Source: Streptomyces sp. NRRL WC-3742 (GTDB lineage Bacteria > Actinomycetota > Actinomycetes > Streptomycetales > Streptomycetaceae). From it: a stretch of 64,000 nt of DNA. The stretch is taken from NCBI RefSeq assembly GCF_000720635.1, contig NZ_JOCF01000017.1:1-64000 (forward strand). The letters are read 5' to 3'. Each line of letters starts with the position of its first letter. Positions within the stretch are counted from its first letter, which is position 1. The translations under genes were made by a program, and so were the position numbers. Positions 1 through 8,155 of this stretch are shown one piece after another. The notes under the pieces were generated by a model. It worked only from the letters and a program-made list of their open reading frames with translations. It made no database searches and was not told the origin of the DNA.

Positions 1-345
1 CCACCCACCCGCCGCCTGACCACCCACCACCCACCCATCCCGCGCCCACCACCTCGTACATCGGATGGCGGCGGCTCCCCGGTTGTCTGCCCGGCCCGCG
101 CCCCTGTCCCGTGGGCAGGGGCGCGGGCCGTCGAGAGGCGTTGCGCACCCTGGCCGAAGGGGGGCGTCGATCGTGCCCGGCCTTGAGGGTGTTCGGGACC
201 GCGGGCTTCACCTGGCCATCGGCTCGTGTGGCCGGTGGGTCGCCCGTGGGTCCGTGGGGAGGCCGGGTGGCTGCCGAGCCGTGCAGCCGCGGGGCCTGCC
301 CCTGTCAGAGTTCTCCTCGGTCTCGCTCTCCTCTCGAATCGGTTC
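1..345. other. Intergenic left edge, no gene recognised
   Basis: I see no convincing coding sequence here on either strand; open frames exist but look like GC-rich shadows. The only clear structure is the strong hairpin at 92-130. The far left is C-rich with CCACCC-type runs. The neighbouring gene to the left lies outside the window. Confidence 0.5.
92..130. terminator. Strong hairpin, probable terminator
   Basis: A perfect 15-bp stem (92-106 pairing with 116-130, core GCGCCCCTG) encloses a 9-nt loop. There is no clear T-run, as usual for Streptomyces terminators. It lies downstream of the minus-strand ThiF-like gene and could also serve a gene entering from the left. Confidence 0.7.
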
Positions 346-1434
346 TCAGCCCGGGGGCAGCGGCCGCCACAGGCAGCCGCAGTCCGGGTGCCCGCGAAGG
401 CGCAGGCGTCGTGGCATTCCGTCCGTGGCGGACACCTCGCACCAGCCGTCGACGCTCGGTGGCCGGCCGCCGTCCAGGTAGATCTGGACGTGCAGGGCCG
501 CCAGGCCGGCGACGGTGGTGGCGAGGGCCGTGTCGCAGGCCGGGGTGCGGGCCCGGCCGGGGCCGTTGCCGGCGAGTTGGGCCAGGACCCGCGGCCAGGC
601 GGCGTCCTCGTCCTCGCGGCGCAGAACCAGGCAGTGCCCGCAGGCCGACATTGCGGGGATCACGAGGGGCCCGATGATGCCGAACTCCTCGACCACGCCC
701 ACGTAGAGGTGTGGCACGCCGGCGCGCAGCAGCAGTCGGGCCTCGTACGTCCCTCCGGCGAAGGCCGCGCTGCCGTCCCGTGGTGCGAGCACCACGAAGT
801 CGGGTGGCGGCGCGCCGGACGGTCGACGCGGGGCGGGGTGCGGTGGCCGGGCCGAGGCCCGTTGCACCGCTTCCCTGGCGGCGGTGGAGCGCAGCCGGCC
901 GACGTCCTGGGGCGGTACGCCCGCCGGGGAGCAGTCGCCGGGCAGGACGCGGCCGCCGTCCACGACGGTCACCTCGCCCGCGCCGCCGGCGGCGAGGACC
1001 GCCGCGACGGCCGCGCCGACCCGGCCCGCGCCGCGGACCTCGATCCGCAGGTCCGCCCTGCGGGAGAGGATCGCCGGTGCGGCGCCGGGGCCGGAGTGGA
1101 CGAGGGTGAGCGAGGCGAGGTCGGGTCCGAGCTGTTTGCGGTGCGGTTCGGGGAACCGTGCCAGGGCCGCGGCGGCCGCGGCCGTGTCGTCGAGCAGCCC
1201 GGTCTCCTCCAGTTCGGTGAGCAGTGCCTCGGCCGGCTCGCGGCCGAGCCCGAGGCGTTCGCCCTCGTCGAGGAGTGCCGGTCGGTCGCGCGTTCCGTCG
1301 AGCAGGGCGAGGAAGGCGCAGAGGGTCTTGTCGGCGTTGCCGAGCACCCCGGCGAACCGGGTGACGGTTCCGAACTGCAGGGTCTCGGAGTCCCGCCAGC
1401 TGCGGGACAGCGCGGGTTTCAGGGCAAGGCGCAC
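346..1434 (-). CDS. ThiF/E1-like adenylyltransferase-family protein
   Basis: This protein of about 362 aa resembles the ThiF/MoeB/E1 family, whose members adenylate the C-terminus of ubiquitin-like sulfur carriers. A Rossmann glycine motif (RGAGRVG, about 134-140) is followed by a short strand ending VVDG, and there is a possible zinc site made of CGHC (265-268) and a C-terminal CGC. The N-terminal 120 residues are not a standard ThiF part. The usual catalytic Arg/Lys pattern is hard to place, so activity may be altered. I chose GTG at 1434 because GGAAGGGAG lies 6 nt upstream; an in-frame ATG at 1485 lacks such a site. The gene is divergent from the metallopeptidase gene. Family membership is likely, substrate unknown. 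Confidence 0.75.
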   Translation of the reverse strand: MRLALKPALSRSWRDSETLQFGTVTRFAGVLGNADKTLCAFLALLDGTRDRPALLDEGERLGLGREPAEALLTELEETGLLDDTAAAAAALARFPEPHRKQLGPDLASLTLVHSGPGAAPAILSRRADLRIEVRGAGRVGAAVAAVLAAGGAGEVTVVDGGRVLPGDCSPAGVPPQDVGRLRSTAAREAVQRASARPPHPAPRRPSGAPPPDFVVLAPRDGSAAFAGGTYEARLLLRAGVPHLYVGVVEEFGIIGPLVIPAMSACGHCLVLRREDEDAAWPRVLAQLAGNGPGRARTPACDTALATTVAGLAALHVQIYLDGGRPPSVDGWCEVSATDGMPRRLRLRGHPDCGCLWRPLPPG

Positions 1435-1506
1435 GGCGATCTCCCTTCCGATCGTTTCCGGACGGCTGACCGCAGCTTGCACCATCTCGCCGACTTCGTG
1501 CGGAAA

Positions 1507-1564
1507 GTTATCCACAGGTCCGGTGCGGTGATCACATGATCGGTTCGCAGGCCCTGTGGATAAC
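1507..1564. promoter_or_regulatory. Inverted pair of DnaA-box-like sequences
   Basis: GTTATCCACAGG (1507-1518) and its exact reverse complement CCTGTGGATAAC (1553-1564) form a perfect 12-bp inverted repeat in the divergent region between the ThiF-like gene and the YgjP-type gene. Each arm contains TTATCCACA, the classical DnaA box. The arms are 34 nt apart. A binding site for DnaA is inferred; a transcript hairpin is the alternative. Confidence 0.55.
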
Positions 1565-1690
1565 GAGAGGTCTCCCCGGAGAGTCGAGTTCCGGACACTC
1601 CAAGTCGGCCTTTCGTTCCCGATCACTCCATGAAAGATTTCGGCCATGGCAGCGGACTTCTGTCAGGGGTAGCGGGTAACGTCGTGTGCC

Positions 1691-2395
1691 ATGGCAGCCG
1701 AGCGGGACTCCCATCCACCGGCGTCGCGTCGGCGTGCCCGTGCAGCGTCCGGGTCGCAAGTGGCGGCGCCCAGCACACGTGGACGGGCGGATCAGGAACA
1801 GCAGGCGGTGTCGGCCCCGCCCCAGGAGCCGCACGACCGCGGCCGGGTCGAGGTGCGCCGTAGTGCCCGCCGCAGCCGTACGGTGTCCGCGTACCGCGAG
1901 GGTGACCGGACGGTGGTGCTGATCCCGGCCCGGATGTCGCCCGCGGAGGAGCAGCGCTGGGTCGCGCAGATGCTGGAGAAGCTCGCCGCGCAGGAGAAGC
2001 GGCGCGTTCCCGGGGACGAGGCGCTGATGGCGCGGGCCCGTGAGCTGTCGGACGCCTATCTGGGCGGTCGGGCGCTGCCGGTCCAGGTCCGTTGGGTGAC
2101 CAACCAGAATTCGCGCTGGGGCTCCTGCACGCCCAGCGAGGGGACGATCCGCCTGTCCCACCGGCTCCAGGGCATGCCGGACTACGTTCTCGACTACGTG
2201 CTGCTGCACGAGCTGGCCCATCTGCTGGTGCCGGACCACGGCCCGGCGTTCTGGGCGCTGCTGGAGGCGTACCCGCGCACCGAGCGGGCGCGGGGCTATC
2301 TGGAGGGCGTGGTGTCGGCGGCGCGGCTGCCGCACATTCCCGGGGCCCGGCACGGTTCGGCACCGGGGGCCGAGCCGGCGGGCTCCTGTGGTTGA
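1691..2395 (+). CDS. YgjP/M48-type zinc metallopeptidase
   Basis: This 234-aa protein belongs to the YgjP-like (DUF45, SprT/WSS1-related) metallopeptidases. The zinc motif HELAH is at 173-177 with a third histidine at 183 in VPDHGPAFW, and the family signature NSRWGSC is at 140-146. The first 60 residues are basic, Ser/Arg/Gln-rich and probably disordered; the true start could be a little downstream, because no strong ribosome site precedes the ATG. No signal peptide or membrane segment is seen, so it is expected in the cytoplasm. A hairpin terminator follows at 2416-2450. The family is confident; the substrate is unknown. Confidence 0.85.
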   Translation: MAAERDSHPPASRRRARAASGSQVAAPSTRGRADQEQQAVSAPPQEPHDRGRVEVRRSARRSRTVSAYREGDRTVVLIPARMSPAEEQRWVAQMLEKLAAQEKRRVPGDEALMARARELSDAYLGGRALPVQVRWVTNQNSRWGSCTPSEGTIRLSHRLQGMPDYVLDYVLLHELAHLLVPDHGPAFWALLEAYPRTERARGYLEGVVSAARLPHIPGARHGSAPGAEPAGSCG

Positions 2396-2415
2396 GGTGA
2401 CAGGGAGCGAAGAGA

Positions 2416-2450
2416 AAGGGGGCGTGAGCCGGATCGGCTCACGCCCCCTT
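2416..2450. terminator. Bidirectional terminator
   Basis: A perfect 16-bp stem (2416-2431 with 2435-2450) and a 3-nt loop begin with AA and end with TT, so the hairpin can work in both directions. It sits between the convergent metallopeptidase and Nudix genes. Confidence 0.85.
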
Positions 2451-2463
2451 CGGGTGTCGCACC

Positions 2464-3051
2464 TCAGCTGGTCAGGAGGCGGGCCCGGGCGACGAGGTCG
2501 CGCACGGACCGGTCGGCCAGGTCCGGGAGGCGGTCGTAGTCGAACCAGCGAAGGTCCAGCGACTCCTCGCTGATCAGCTCCTGCGCGCCGGCCGGGGCCA
2601 GGGCGACGTACTGGACGTCCAGGTGGACGTTCTCGGGCCGGTCCTTACCGGTGCAGCGCACCAGGTGCCGGTCGAGTTTGACGGGCACCTGGGCGCCGTC
2701 CGCCTCCAGCAGGGTCAGTTCGGGGATGCCGGACTCCTCGACGGCCTCGCGCAGCGCGGCCGCGGCCAGGGTGGCGTCGCCGGGCTCGCAGTGCCCGCCC
2801 ATCTGCAGCCACCTGCCGACCTTGGGGTGCAGGGTGAGCAGCACCCGCCCGGCGGCCGGGTCCACGACGGCGGCGCTGGCGGTGATGTGGGCGGGCAGGC
2901 AGGAGCGGTAGAGGCCCTCGGGCTGCTCGGCCAGGTGCGCCAGGTAGTCCTCGCGCAGCCGGGCCTGCTCCTCCTCGGCGGGCCGCCAGGAGGTGAGGGC
3001 GCGGACGGCGTCCTGGTGGAGGGTGGGCGTGCCGGTCCGGGTGGCCGTCAT
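2464..3051 (-). CDS. Nudix hydrolase
   Basis: A 195-aa Nudix protein, expected to hydrolyse a nucleoside diphosphate linked to another group. The Nudix box spans about 86-108 (G-G-H-C-E-P-G-D followed by R-E-A-V-E-E-S-G); the first acidic position is Asp rather than Glu, while the metal-binding REAVEES core is intact. The ATG overlaps the stop of the upstream metalloprotease-like gene by ATGA, so the two are probably translationally coupled. Substrate cannot be told from sequence. It ends 13 nt before the terminator shared with the YgjP-type gene. Confidence 0.88.
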   Translation of the reverse strand: MTATRTGTPTLHQDAVRALTSWRPAEEEQARLREDYLAHLAEQPEGLYRSCLPAHITASAAVVDPAAGRVLLTLHPKVGRWLQMGGHCEPGDATLAAAALREAVEESGIPELTLLEADGAQVPVKLDRHLVRCTGKDRPENVHLDVQYVALAPAGAQELISEESLDLRWFDYDRLPDLADRSVRDLVARARLLTS

Positions 3052-4682
3052 GCGGTGGGCTCGCCCTTTCCGTCGGAGTCGGATCCGGAGTCGGAGCCGG
3101 TGCCGGAGTCGCGGTCGGTACCCGTGCCGGTGCCGGTGCCGGAGTCCGGGCCCTTGGTGAGGTCGGGCTTGCCGCCCGCGGCGGCCTCGCCGAGCAGCTT
3201 GTCGAGGGCGTCGAAGTCGATGCCGCCCTCCAGGTCGCCGCTGCCCCGGTGCACGAAGGCGTCGGGGTCGTCGAGGTCGGCGGCGGTGGGCAGCATGTCG
3301 GGGTGCTCCCAGAGGGCGTCGCGGCCCTCGATGCCGCGGGCGTCGGCGAGCAGTGCCCACAGCCGGGCGGCGTCGCGCAGGCGGCGCGGGCGCAGTTCGA
3401 GGCCGACGAGGGTGGCGAAGGTCTGCTCGGCGGGCCCGCCGGCGGCGCGGCGGCGGCGGACGGTCTCGCGCAGCGCGCCGGCCTGCGGCAGGTGGGGTTC
3501 GGCGGCGGCGTGGACGACGGCGTCGACCCAGCCCTCGACCAGGGCGAGCGCGGTTTCCAGGCGGGCGAGCGCGGCCTTCTGCTCGGGGGTGTCCTCGGGC
3601 TGGAGGAGGCCCCCGGCGAGCGCGTCCTGGAGGGCTTCGGGGTTGCTCGGGTCGAGCTGGCCGACGAGTTCCTCCATGCGGGAGGTGTCGACCTTGATGC
3701 CGCGCGCGTACGCCTCGACGGCGCCGAGCAGGTGGGCCCGCAGCCACGGCACGTGGGCGAAGAGCCGCTGGTGGGCGGCCTCGCGCAGGGCGAGGTAGAG
3801 GCGGACCTCGTCGACGGGGACGTTGAGGCCCTCGCCGAACTCGGCGACGTTCTGGGGCAGCAGCGCGGCCTTGCCGGCCGGGGCGAGGGGCAGGCCCACG
3901 TCGGTGGAGCCGACGACCTCGGCGGCGAGGGCGCCGAGGGCCTGGCCGATCTGGGTGCCGAACATGGCGCCGCCCATGGAGCGCATCATGCCCATCAGCG
4001 GGCCGGCCATGGCCTGCATCTCCTCGGGCAGGACGCCGCCCATGGCGGTGCCGACGCGCTCGGCGACGGGGTCGACGAGGTCCTTCCAGACGGGGAGGGT
4101 GGCCTCGATCCACTCGGCGCGGCTCCAGGCGACGGCGGTGCCGGCGCCGGAGGGGAACTCGGTGGAGCCGTCGAGCCAGAGGTCGGCGAGGCGTACGGCC
4201 TCGGCGACGGCGGAGCGTTCGGCGGCGCTGACGGAGCGGTCCTTGCTCTTGCCCTCGGCGGGCTCGGCGACGACGGTCTGCCGGGCGATGTTGGTGGCGA
4301 GCTCCCAGTTCACGGGGCCGCCCTCGAAGGAGAGCATCTGGCCGAGCTGCTGGAAGGCGGCGCCGAGGTCGCCGGGGCCCAGGCCCCCGAACATCGCGGC
4401 GAAGGGGTTGTCCCCGCCTGCGCCGCCTGCGCCCGGGGCGCCGGGCAGGCCGAAGATCGCGCCGAAGGGGTTGGCGCCGGAGAAGCCGAACTGCTGCGGG
4501 CCGCCCTCGCCGGACGCCGAGGCTCCGGACGGGGACTCGCCGGAGGCGGCGTCGGAGCCGCCCTTGTCCTTCTTCTGCTGTGCGTCGTCGGGCTTGGCCT
4601 TGCCGTCCTCGGGCTCCTCGGGCGGAACGCCGAATCCGAAGGGAAGGTCGCTCACGGGGTCCTCGATCCGGTCGGCCGTCAT
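3048..4682 (-). CDS. DUF2342-type 'zinc-dependent metalloprotease' family protein
   Basis: This 544-aa protein matches the actinobacterial family often labelled zinc-dependent metalloprotease or F420-biosynthesis-associated. The N-terminal 120 residues are Gly/Pro/Phe-rich with NPFGAIFG and NPFAAMFGG repeats; the C-terminal tail is an Asp/Ser/Gly/Thr low-complexity stretch. The region expected to hold an HExxH reads R300-E-A-A-H304, so the first histidine is absent and proteolysis is unproven. An alternative GTG at 4655 would start VSDLPFGFG, as I recall for relatives, with only a weak GAGG site. It is coupled to the Nudix gene. Family assignment fair, function unknown. Confidence 0.75.
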   Translation of the reverse strand: MTADRIEDPVSDLPFGFGVPPEEPEDGKAKPDDAQQKKDKGGSDAASGESPSGASASGEGGPQQFGFSGANPFGAIFGLPGAPGAGGAGGDNPFAAMFGGLGPGDLGAAFQQLGQMLSFEGGPVNWELATNIARQTVVAEPAEGKSKDRSVSAAERSAVAEAVRLADLWLDGSTEFPSGAGTAVAWSRAEWIEATLPVWKDLVDPVAERVGTAMGGVLPEEMQAMAGPLMGMMRSMGGAMFGTQIGQALGALAAEVVGSTDVGLPLAPAGKAALLPQNVAEFGEGLNVPVDEVRLYLALREAAHQRLFAHVPWLRAHLLGAVEAYARGIKVDTSRMEELVGQLDPSNPEALQDALAGGLLQPEDTPEQKAALARLETALALVEGWVDAVVHAAAEPHLPQAGALRETVRRRRAAGGPAEQTFATLVGLELRPRRLRDAARLWALLADARGIEGRDALWEHPDMLPTAADLDDPDAFVHRGSGDLEGGIDFDALDKLLGEAAAGGKPDLTKGPDSGTGTGTGTDRDSGTGSDSGSDSDGKGEPTA

Positions 4683-4854
4683 ACGGGTGTGGCGGGAAGT
4701 GCTGCCGCCCGGGGCACCGGCTCAGTGGGGGACTCGTGCGCGGCTCCCGCACGGCAGGCCCGCGCCGGGTGCACCGCGGGGCCTTCGCCTCGGGCAGGAT
4801 GGACGTACGTGACACACGTCCGTACGCACATAAGCTAACCGTGGAGGATGGCCG

Positions 4855-6003
4855 GTGAGTTCCCCGCCTTCGGACGTTCGCTCTGGGCTGACCGCTGGAG
4901 AGGACGACCCGGACGCCACGGCGTCGCCGCCTCCAGCCTACGGCGGACGGCCGCTGACCGTGGCCGTGACCGGCGCCGCAGGCGTGATGGGCGAGCGGGT
5001 CGCGGCCCGGATGGTGGCCTCTCCGCACGTGCGCCGGGTCCTGGCGGTGGACGACCGGCGCGGCGACGTGCCGGGGGTGCAGTGGCGGGTGCTGGACGTG
5101 CGGGACCCGGCGGTCGCGGAGCGGCTGGCCGGGGTGGACGTGGTGGTGCACCTGGCGATGGACTTCGGGATGGAGTCCGACCCGAGGGCCCGCAGCGCCT
5201 ACAACGTGCGCGGCGCGCAGACGGTGCTGACCGCGGCCGCCGCCGCGGGCGTGCACCGGGTGGTGCTGTGCACCTCGGCGATGGTCTACGGGGCGCTGCC
5301 CGACAACGAGGTGCCGCTGGCGGAGGACTCCGAGCTGCGGGCCACGGAGGAGGCGTCCCTCGTCGGGGACCTGCTGGAGATCGAGCGCCTGGCCCGACGG
5401 GCGCCGCGCGCCCACCCGGGGCTGCAGGTGACGGTGCTGCGCCCGGCCGTGGTGGTGGGCCCGGGGGTGGACACCGTGCTGACCCGGCACTTCGAGGCGC
5501 CCCGGCTGCTGGTGGTGGCCGGATCCCGGCCGTGCTGGCAGTTCTGCCACGTGGACGACCTGGCGGCGGCGCTGGAGTACGCGGCGCTGGGCCTGGTGGA
5601 CGGCGAGGTGACGGTCGGCTGCGACGGCTGGCTGGAGCAGGAGGACGTGGAGCGCCTGTCGGGCATCCGGCGCATGGAGCTGCCGGCGGCGCTGGCGCTG
5701 GGGACGGCGGCCCGGCTGCACCGGCTGGGCCTGACGCCGGCCCCGGCGGGGGACCTGGCGTACACCATGTACCCGTGGGTGGTCTCCGGCAGCCGGCTGC
5801 ACGAGGCGGGCTGGCGCCCGGCGCACACCAACGAGCAGGTGCTGGCGGAGCTGCTGGCGCAGGTGTCGGGCAAGCACGCGGTGGCGGGGCGGCGGCTGGG
5901 CGGCAAGGAGGCCGCGACGAGCCTGGGTGCGGCTGGGGCGACGGTGGCGCTGGTCGGTACGGCGGCGCTGGTGCGCCGGGCCCGCAAGCGGCGCAGGTTC
6001 TGA
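4855..6003 (+). CDS. SDR / NAD-dependent epimerase-like protein
   Basis: This 382-aa protein is an extended short-chain dehydrogenase/reductase. The nucleotide-binding motif TGAAGVMG lies near residues 39-46, followed by an acidic strand end (VDDRR) and LDVRD. The catalytic region reads TSAMVYG, and I do not see a clean YxxxK after it, so it may be an atypical SDR. The C-terminal tail is Arg/Lys-rich after a short hydrophobic stretch (AAGATVALVGTAALV), possibly a membrane anchor. The GTG start has GGAGG 8 nt upstream. It is divergent from the metalloprotease-like gene. Substrate unknown. Confidence 0.8.
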   Translation: MSSPPSDVRSGLTAGEDDPDATASPPPAYGGRPLTVAVTGAAGVMGERVAARMVASPHVRRVLAVDDRRGDVPGVQWRVLDVRDPAVAERLAGVDVVVHLAMDFGMESDPRARSAYNVRGAQTVLTAAAAAGVHRVVLCTSAMVYGALPDNEVPLAEDSELRATEEASLVGDLLEIERLARRAPRAHPGLQVTVLRPAVVVGPGVDTVLTRHFEAPRLLVVAGSRPCWQFCHVDDLAAALEYAALGLVDGEVTVGCDGWLEQEDVERLSGIRRMELPAALALGTAARLHRLGLTPAPAGDLAYTMYPWVVSGSRLHEAGWRPAHTNEQVLAELLAQVSGKHAVAGRRLGGKEAATSLGAAGATVALVGTAALVRRARKRRRF

Positions 6004-6006
6004 CGC

Positions 6007-6037
6007 CGGAGAGACCGCGGAGAGACGGCGGAGAGAC
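6007..6037. repeat. 11-bp periodic direct repeat
   Basis: CGGAGAGAC occurs three times at 6007, 6018 and 6029 with an exact 11-bp period, and a decayed fourth copy (CGGAGAGG) starts at 6049. It lies just after the SDR stop codon and upstream of moaE. Confidence 0.7.
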
Positions 6038-6088
6038 CACGGGGGCCGCGGAGAGGCCGCGCCGACTCCCGTACACCTGCGAAAGTTC

Positions 6089-6115
6089 TCACGATGCGAA
6101 ATCACGGCATCGTGA
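6089..6115. promoter_or_regulatory. 9-bp inverted repeat upstream of moaE
   Basis: TCACGATGC (6089-6097) and GCATCGTGA (6107-6115) form a perfect inverted repeat with a 9-nt spacer, ending 50 bp before the moaE start. The 9-9-9 layout is that of a repressor operator; the sequence is not one I recognise. Confidence 0.5.
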
Positions 6116-6164
6116 TGCGGAAGGCACTTGCCCGGGTGCGCCCCCGATGGGGGATCATGGGGCC

Positions 6165-6605
6165 ATGTCCGAGAACCACGACCCGATCCGCCTGCTCGCC
6201 ATCCGGGACACCCCGCTCTCCCTGGACGAGGTGTACGAGGCGGTCGGCGACGACGCGGCCGGCGGGACGACCGTCTTCGTCGGGACGGTCCGTGACCACG
6301 ACGGCGGCAAGTCGGTGACGGCGCTGGAGTACAGCTGCCACCCGAGTGCCGAGGAGGAGCTGCGCCGGGTCGCCGAGAAGGTCGCGGCGGACTTCCCGGT
6401 CCTGGCGCTCGCCGCGGTGCACCGGATCGGCCGGCTGGAGATCACCGACAAGGCCGTGATCGTCGCCGTCTCCTGCGCCCACCGCGGCGAGGCGTTCGCG
6501 GCGGCGCGCCGCCTGATCGACGACCTCAAGCACGAGGTGCCGATCTGGAAGCACCAGGTCTTCGCGGACGGCGAGGAGGAGTGGGTCGGCGCCGGGGGCT
6601 GCTGA
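6165..6605 (+). CDS. moaE: Molybdopterin synthase catalytic subunit MoaE
   Basis: This 146-aa protein is the large subunit of molybdopterin synthase, which with MoaD thiocarboxylate inserts sulfur into cyclic pyranopterin monophosphate to make molybdopterin. The family hallmark is complete: FVGTVRDHDGG (about 38-48), ALEYSCH, and the active-site stretch L-K122-H-E-V-P-I-W-K129, equivalent to the two essential lysines of E. coli MoaE. The ATG follows a G-rich site. MoaD and other moa genes are not in the window. The upstream inverted repeat suggests separate control. Confidence 0.95.
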   Translation: MSENHDPIRLLAIRDTPLSLDEVYEAVGDDAAGGTTVFVGTVRDHDGGKSVTALEYSCHPSAEEELRRVAEKVAADFPVLALAAVHRIGRLEITDKAVIVAVSCAHRGEAFAAARRLIDDLKHEVPIWKHQVFADGEEEWVGAGGC

Positions 6606-6799
6606 CCCGCGCGGGAGCACACACGCAGCGCCTCTCGTGTCAGGCGCGCCGGGCCATCACTCGAACGGGTCCGGCGGGGTGGTTCGGATACTCCCTGGAA
6701 GTGAGCCGATCGGCGGCCCCGTAACCCGGACGGCGCCGTCGGCGTTGTCCGCCGGGGTGGTTAATCTGCTCATAGACACGACGAGCTGGGAGTACCGAC

Positions 6800-6991
6800 A
6801 TGAGCGCGCTCGCCTGGTTGATCATTCCGGTTGTCGCCGTCCTGCTCGCCGCCGTGTGGGCGGGCTGGGCGCAGCGGGCCCCCAGGGCCACGGGGGACCC
6901 GGCCTCCCTCGCCGAGCACCGGCGCTTCATGGCCGCGATGGAACGCACCACCGCGGGCGCGGGAGCGTCCGGGGAGCGGTCCGGGCGCTGA
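6800..6991 (+). CDS. Small single-pass membrane protein
   Basis: A 63-aa protein with one N-terminal hydrophobic helix (about residues 4-24, IIPVVAVLLAAVWAGWA) and a polar, basic C-terminal half expected in the cytoplasm or outside. GGGAG precedes the ATG at good spacing. It lies 42 bp upstream of the PDZ-Lon protease gene on the same strand and is probably co-transcribed with it. I recall similar small proteins next to this protease in Streptomyces, but function is unknown. Confidence 0.7.
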   Translation: MSALAWLIIPVVAVLLAAVWAGWAQRAPRATGDPASLAEHRRFMAAMERTTAGAGASGERSGR

Positions 6992-7033
6992 CCCGCCGGG
7001 CGCGGCGTCGGCGGCGTCCCGTACTGTCGAGGC

Positions 7034-8128
7034 ATGCCACGCCGCTCCGCGACGATGCTCGCTGCCACCCTGCTGCTCATAGCGCTGCTCTGCGTCTCGG
7101 TGCTCATGAAGGTGCCGTACACGGAGATGAGCCCGGGGCCGACGTACAACACGCTCGGCGAACAGGGGGGCAAGCCGGTGATCACCGTCACCGGGCACGA
7201 CTCGTACCCGACGAGCGGGCACCTCAACATGACGACCGTCCAGGTGACGGGGGCGAAGTACGAGCCCAGCCTGGTGAACGCGGTGATCGGCTGGCTGCGC
7301 GACGACGTGATGGTGGTTCCGCACGACAACGTCTACCCGAAGGGGCAGTCGGACGCGGACGCGAAGAAGCTGAACGCCGAGGAGTTCGCCTCCTCCGAGG
7401 ACAGCGCGCGCACCGCGGCGCTCAAGCAGCTGGGCATCCCGGTCGGCAACGACCTGATCGTCAAGTCGGTCACCGCCGGCGCTCCGGCGGAGGGCAAGCT
7501 GCACGCCGGTGACCAGATCGTGGCGGTGGACGGCACGGCGGTCGCCACGGCCGAGCAGGTCGTCGGCGTGGTGACCAAGCACAAGCCGGGCGAGTCGGTG
7601 GTGTTCACGGTGGTGCCCCGCTCGCAGGGCGGCTCGGCCGGCACCCGTACCGACGTGACGGTGCCGACGACCAGGGCCCGGGACCTCGACCCGAAGGCCC
7701 CGGCGGAGCGGGCGGACCTCGCGGTGGTGGGGATCGGCACCGGGGTGCGGCACACCTACCCGTTCCAGATCGACATCGGCCTTCAGGACGTGGGCGGCCC
7801 GAGCGCGGGGCTGATGTTCTCGCTGGGCATCATCGACAAGCTGACCCCGGGCGGGGACCTGACCGGCGGGAAGTTCGTCGCGGGCACCGGCACCATCGAC
7901 GACGACGGCAAGGTCGGCGCGATCGGCGGGATATCGATGAAGATCATCGCCGCCCGGGACGCCGGAGCCGAGTACTTCCTCACCCCGTCCTCGAACTGCG
8001 CCGAGGCCGCCAAGAACATCCCGTCGGGGCTGACCCTGATCAGGACGGACACGCTGGACGGCGCGCTCAAGTCACTGGAGCAGATCCGCTCCGGGCAGAC
8101 CGCGGCGCTGCCGTCCTGCGTGAAGTAG
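7034..8128 (+). CDS. YlbL-family PDZ/Lon-type membrane serine protease
   Basis: A 364-aa membrane-anchored protease with an N-terminal transmembrane segment (about 8-25), an extracytoplasmic PDZ domain (about 140-195, with G-D-Q-I-V-A-V-D-G) and a Lon-type proteolytic domain. The Ser-Lys dyad is visible as S257 in GGPSAG and K303 in GGISMK. This is the YlbL architecture, thought to degrade or process cell-surface or misfolded proteins; the natural substrate in Streptomyces is not known to me. Length is normal for the family. It ends 27 bp from a convergent gene with no obvious hairpin between. Confidence 0.92.
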   Translation: MPRRSATMLAATLLLIALLCVSVLMKVPYTEMSPGPTYNTLGEQGGKPVITVTGHDSYPTSGHLNMTTVQVTGAKYEPSLVNAVIGWLRDDVMVVPHDNVYPKGQSDADAKKLNAEEFASSEDSARTAALKQLGIPVGNDLIVKSVTAGAPAEGKLHAGDQIVAVDGTAVATAEQVVGVVTKHKPGESVVFTVVPRSQGGSAGTRTDVTVPTTRARDLDPKAPAERADLAVVGIGTGVRHTYPFQIDIGLQDVGGPSAGLMFSLGIIDKLTPGGDLTGGKFVAGTGTIDDDGKVGAIGGISMKIIAARDAGAEYFLTPSSNCAEAAKNIPSGLTLIRTDTLDGALKSLEQIRSGQTAALPSCVK

Positions 8129-8155
8129 CCCGTGGAGTAGACGACGGGGCAGGCG

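Noticed and set aside
2464..6105. A 1213-codon open frame on the minus strand spanning Nudix, metalloprotease-like and SDR genes
   Set aside because: Only its last 195 codons (the Nudix gene) look like protein; the rest is Arg/Pro-rich shadow of genes in other frames, common in GC-rich DNA.
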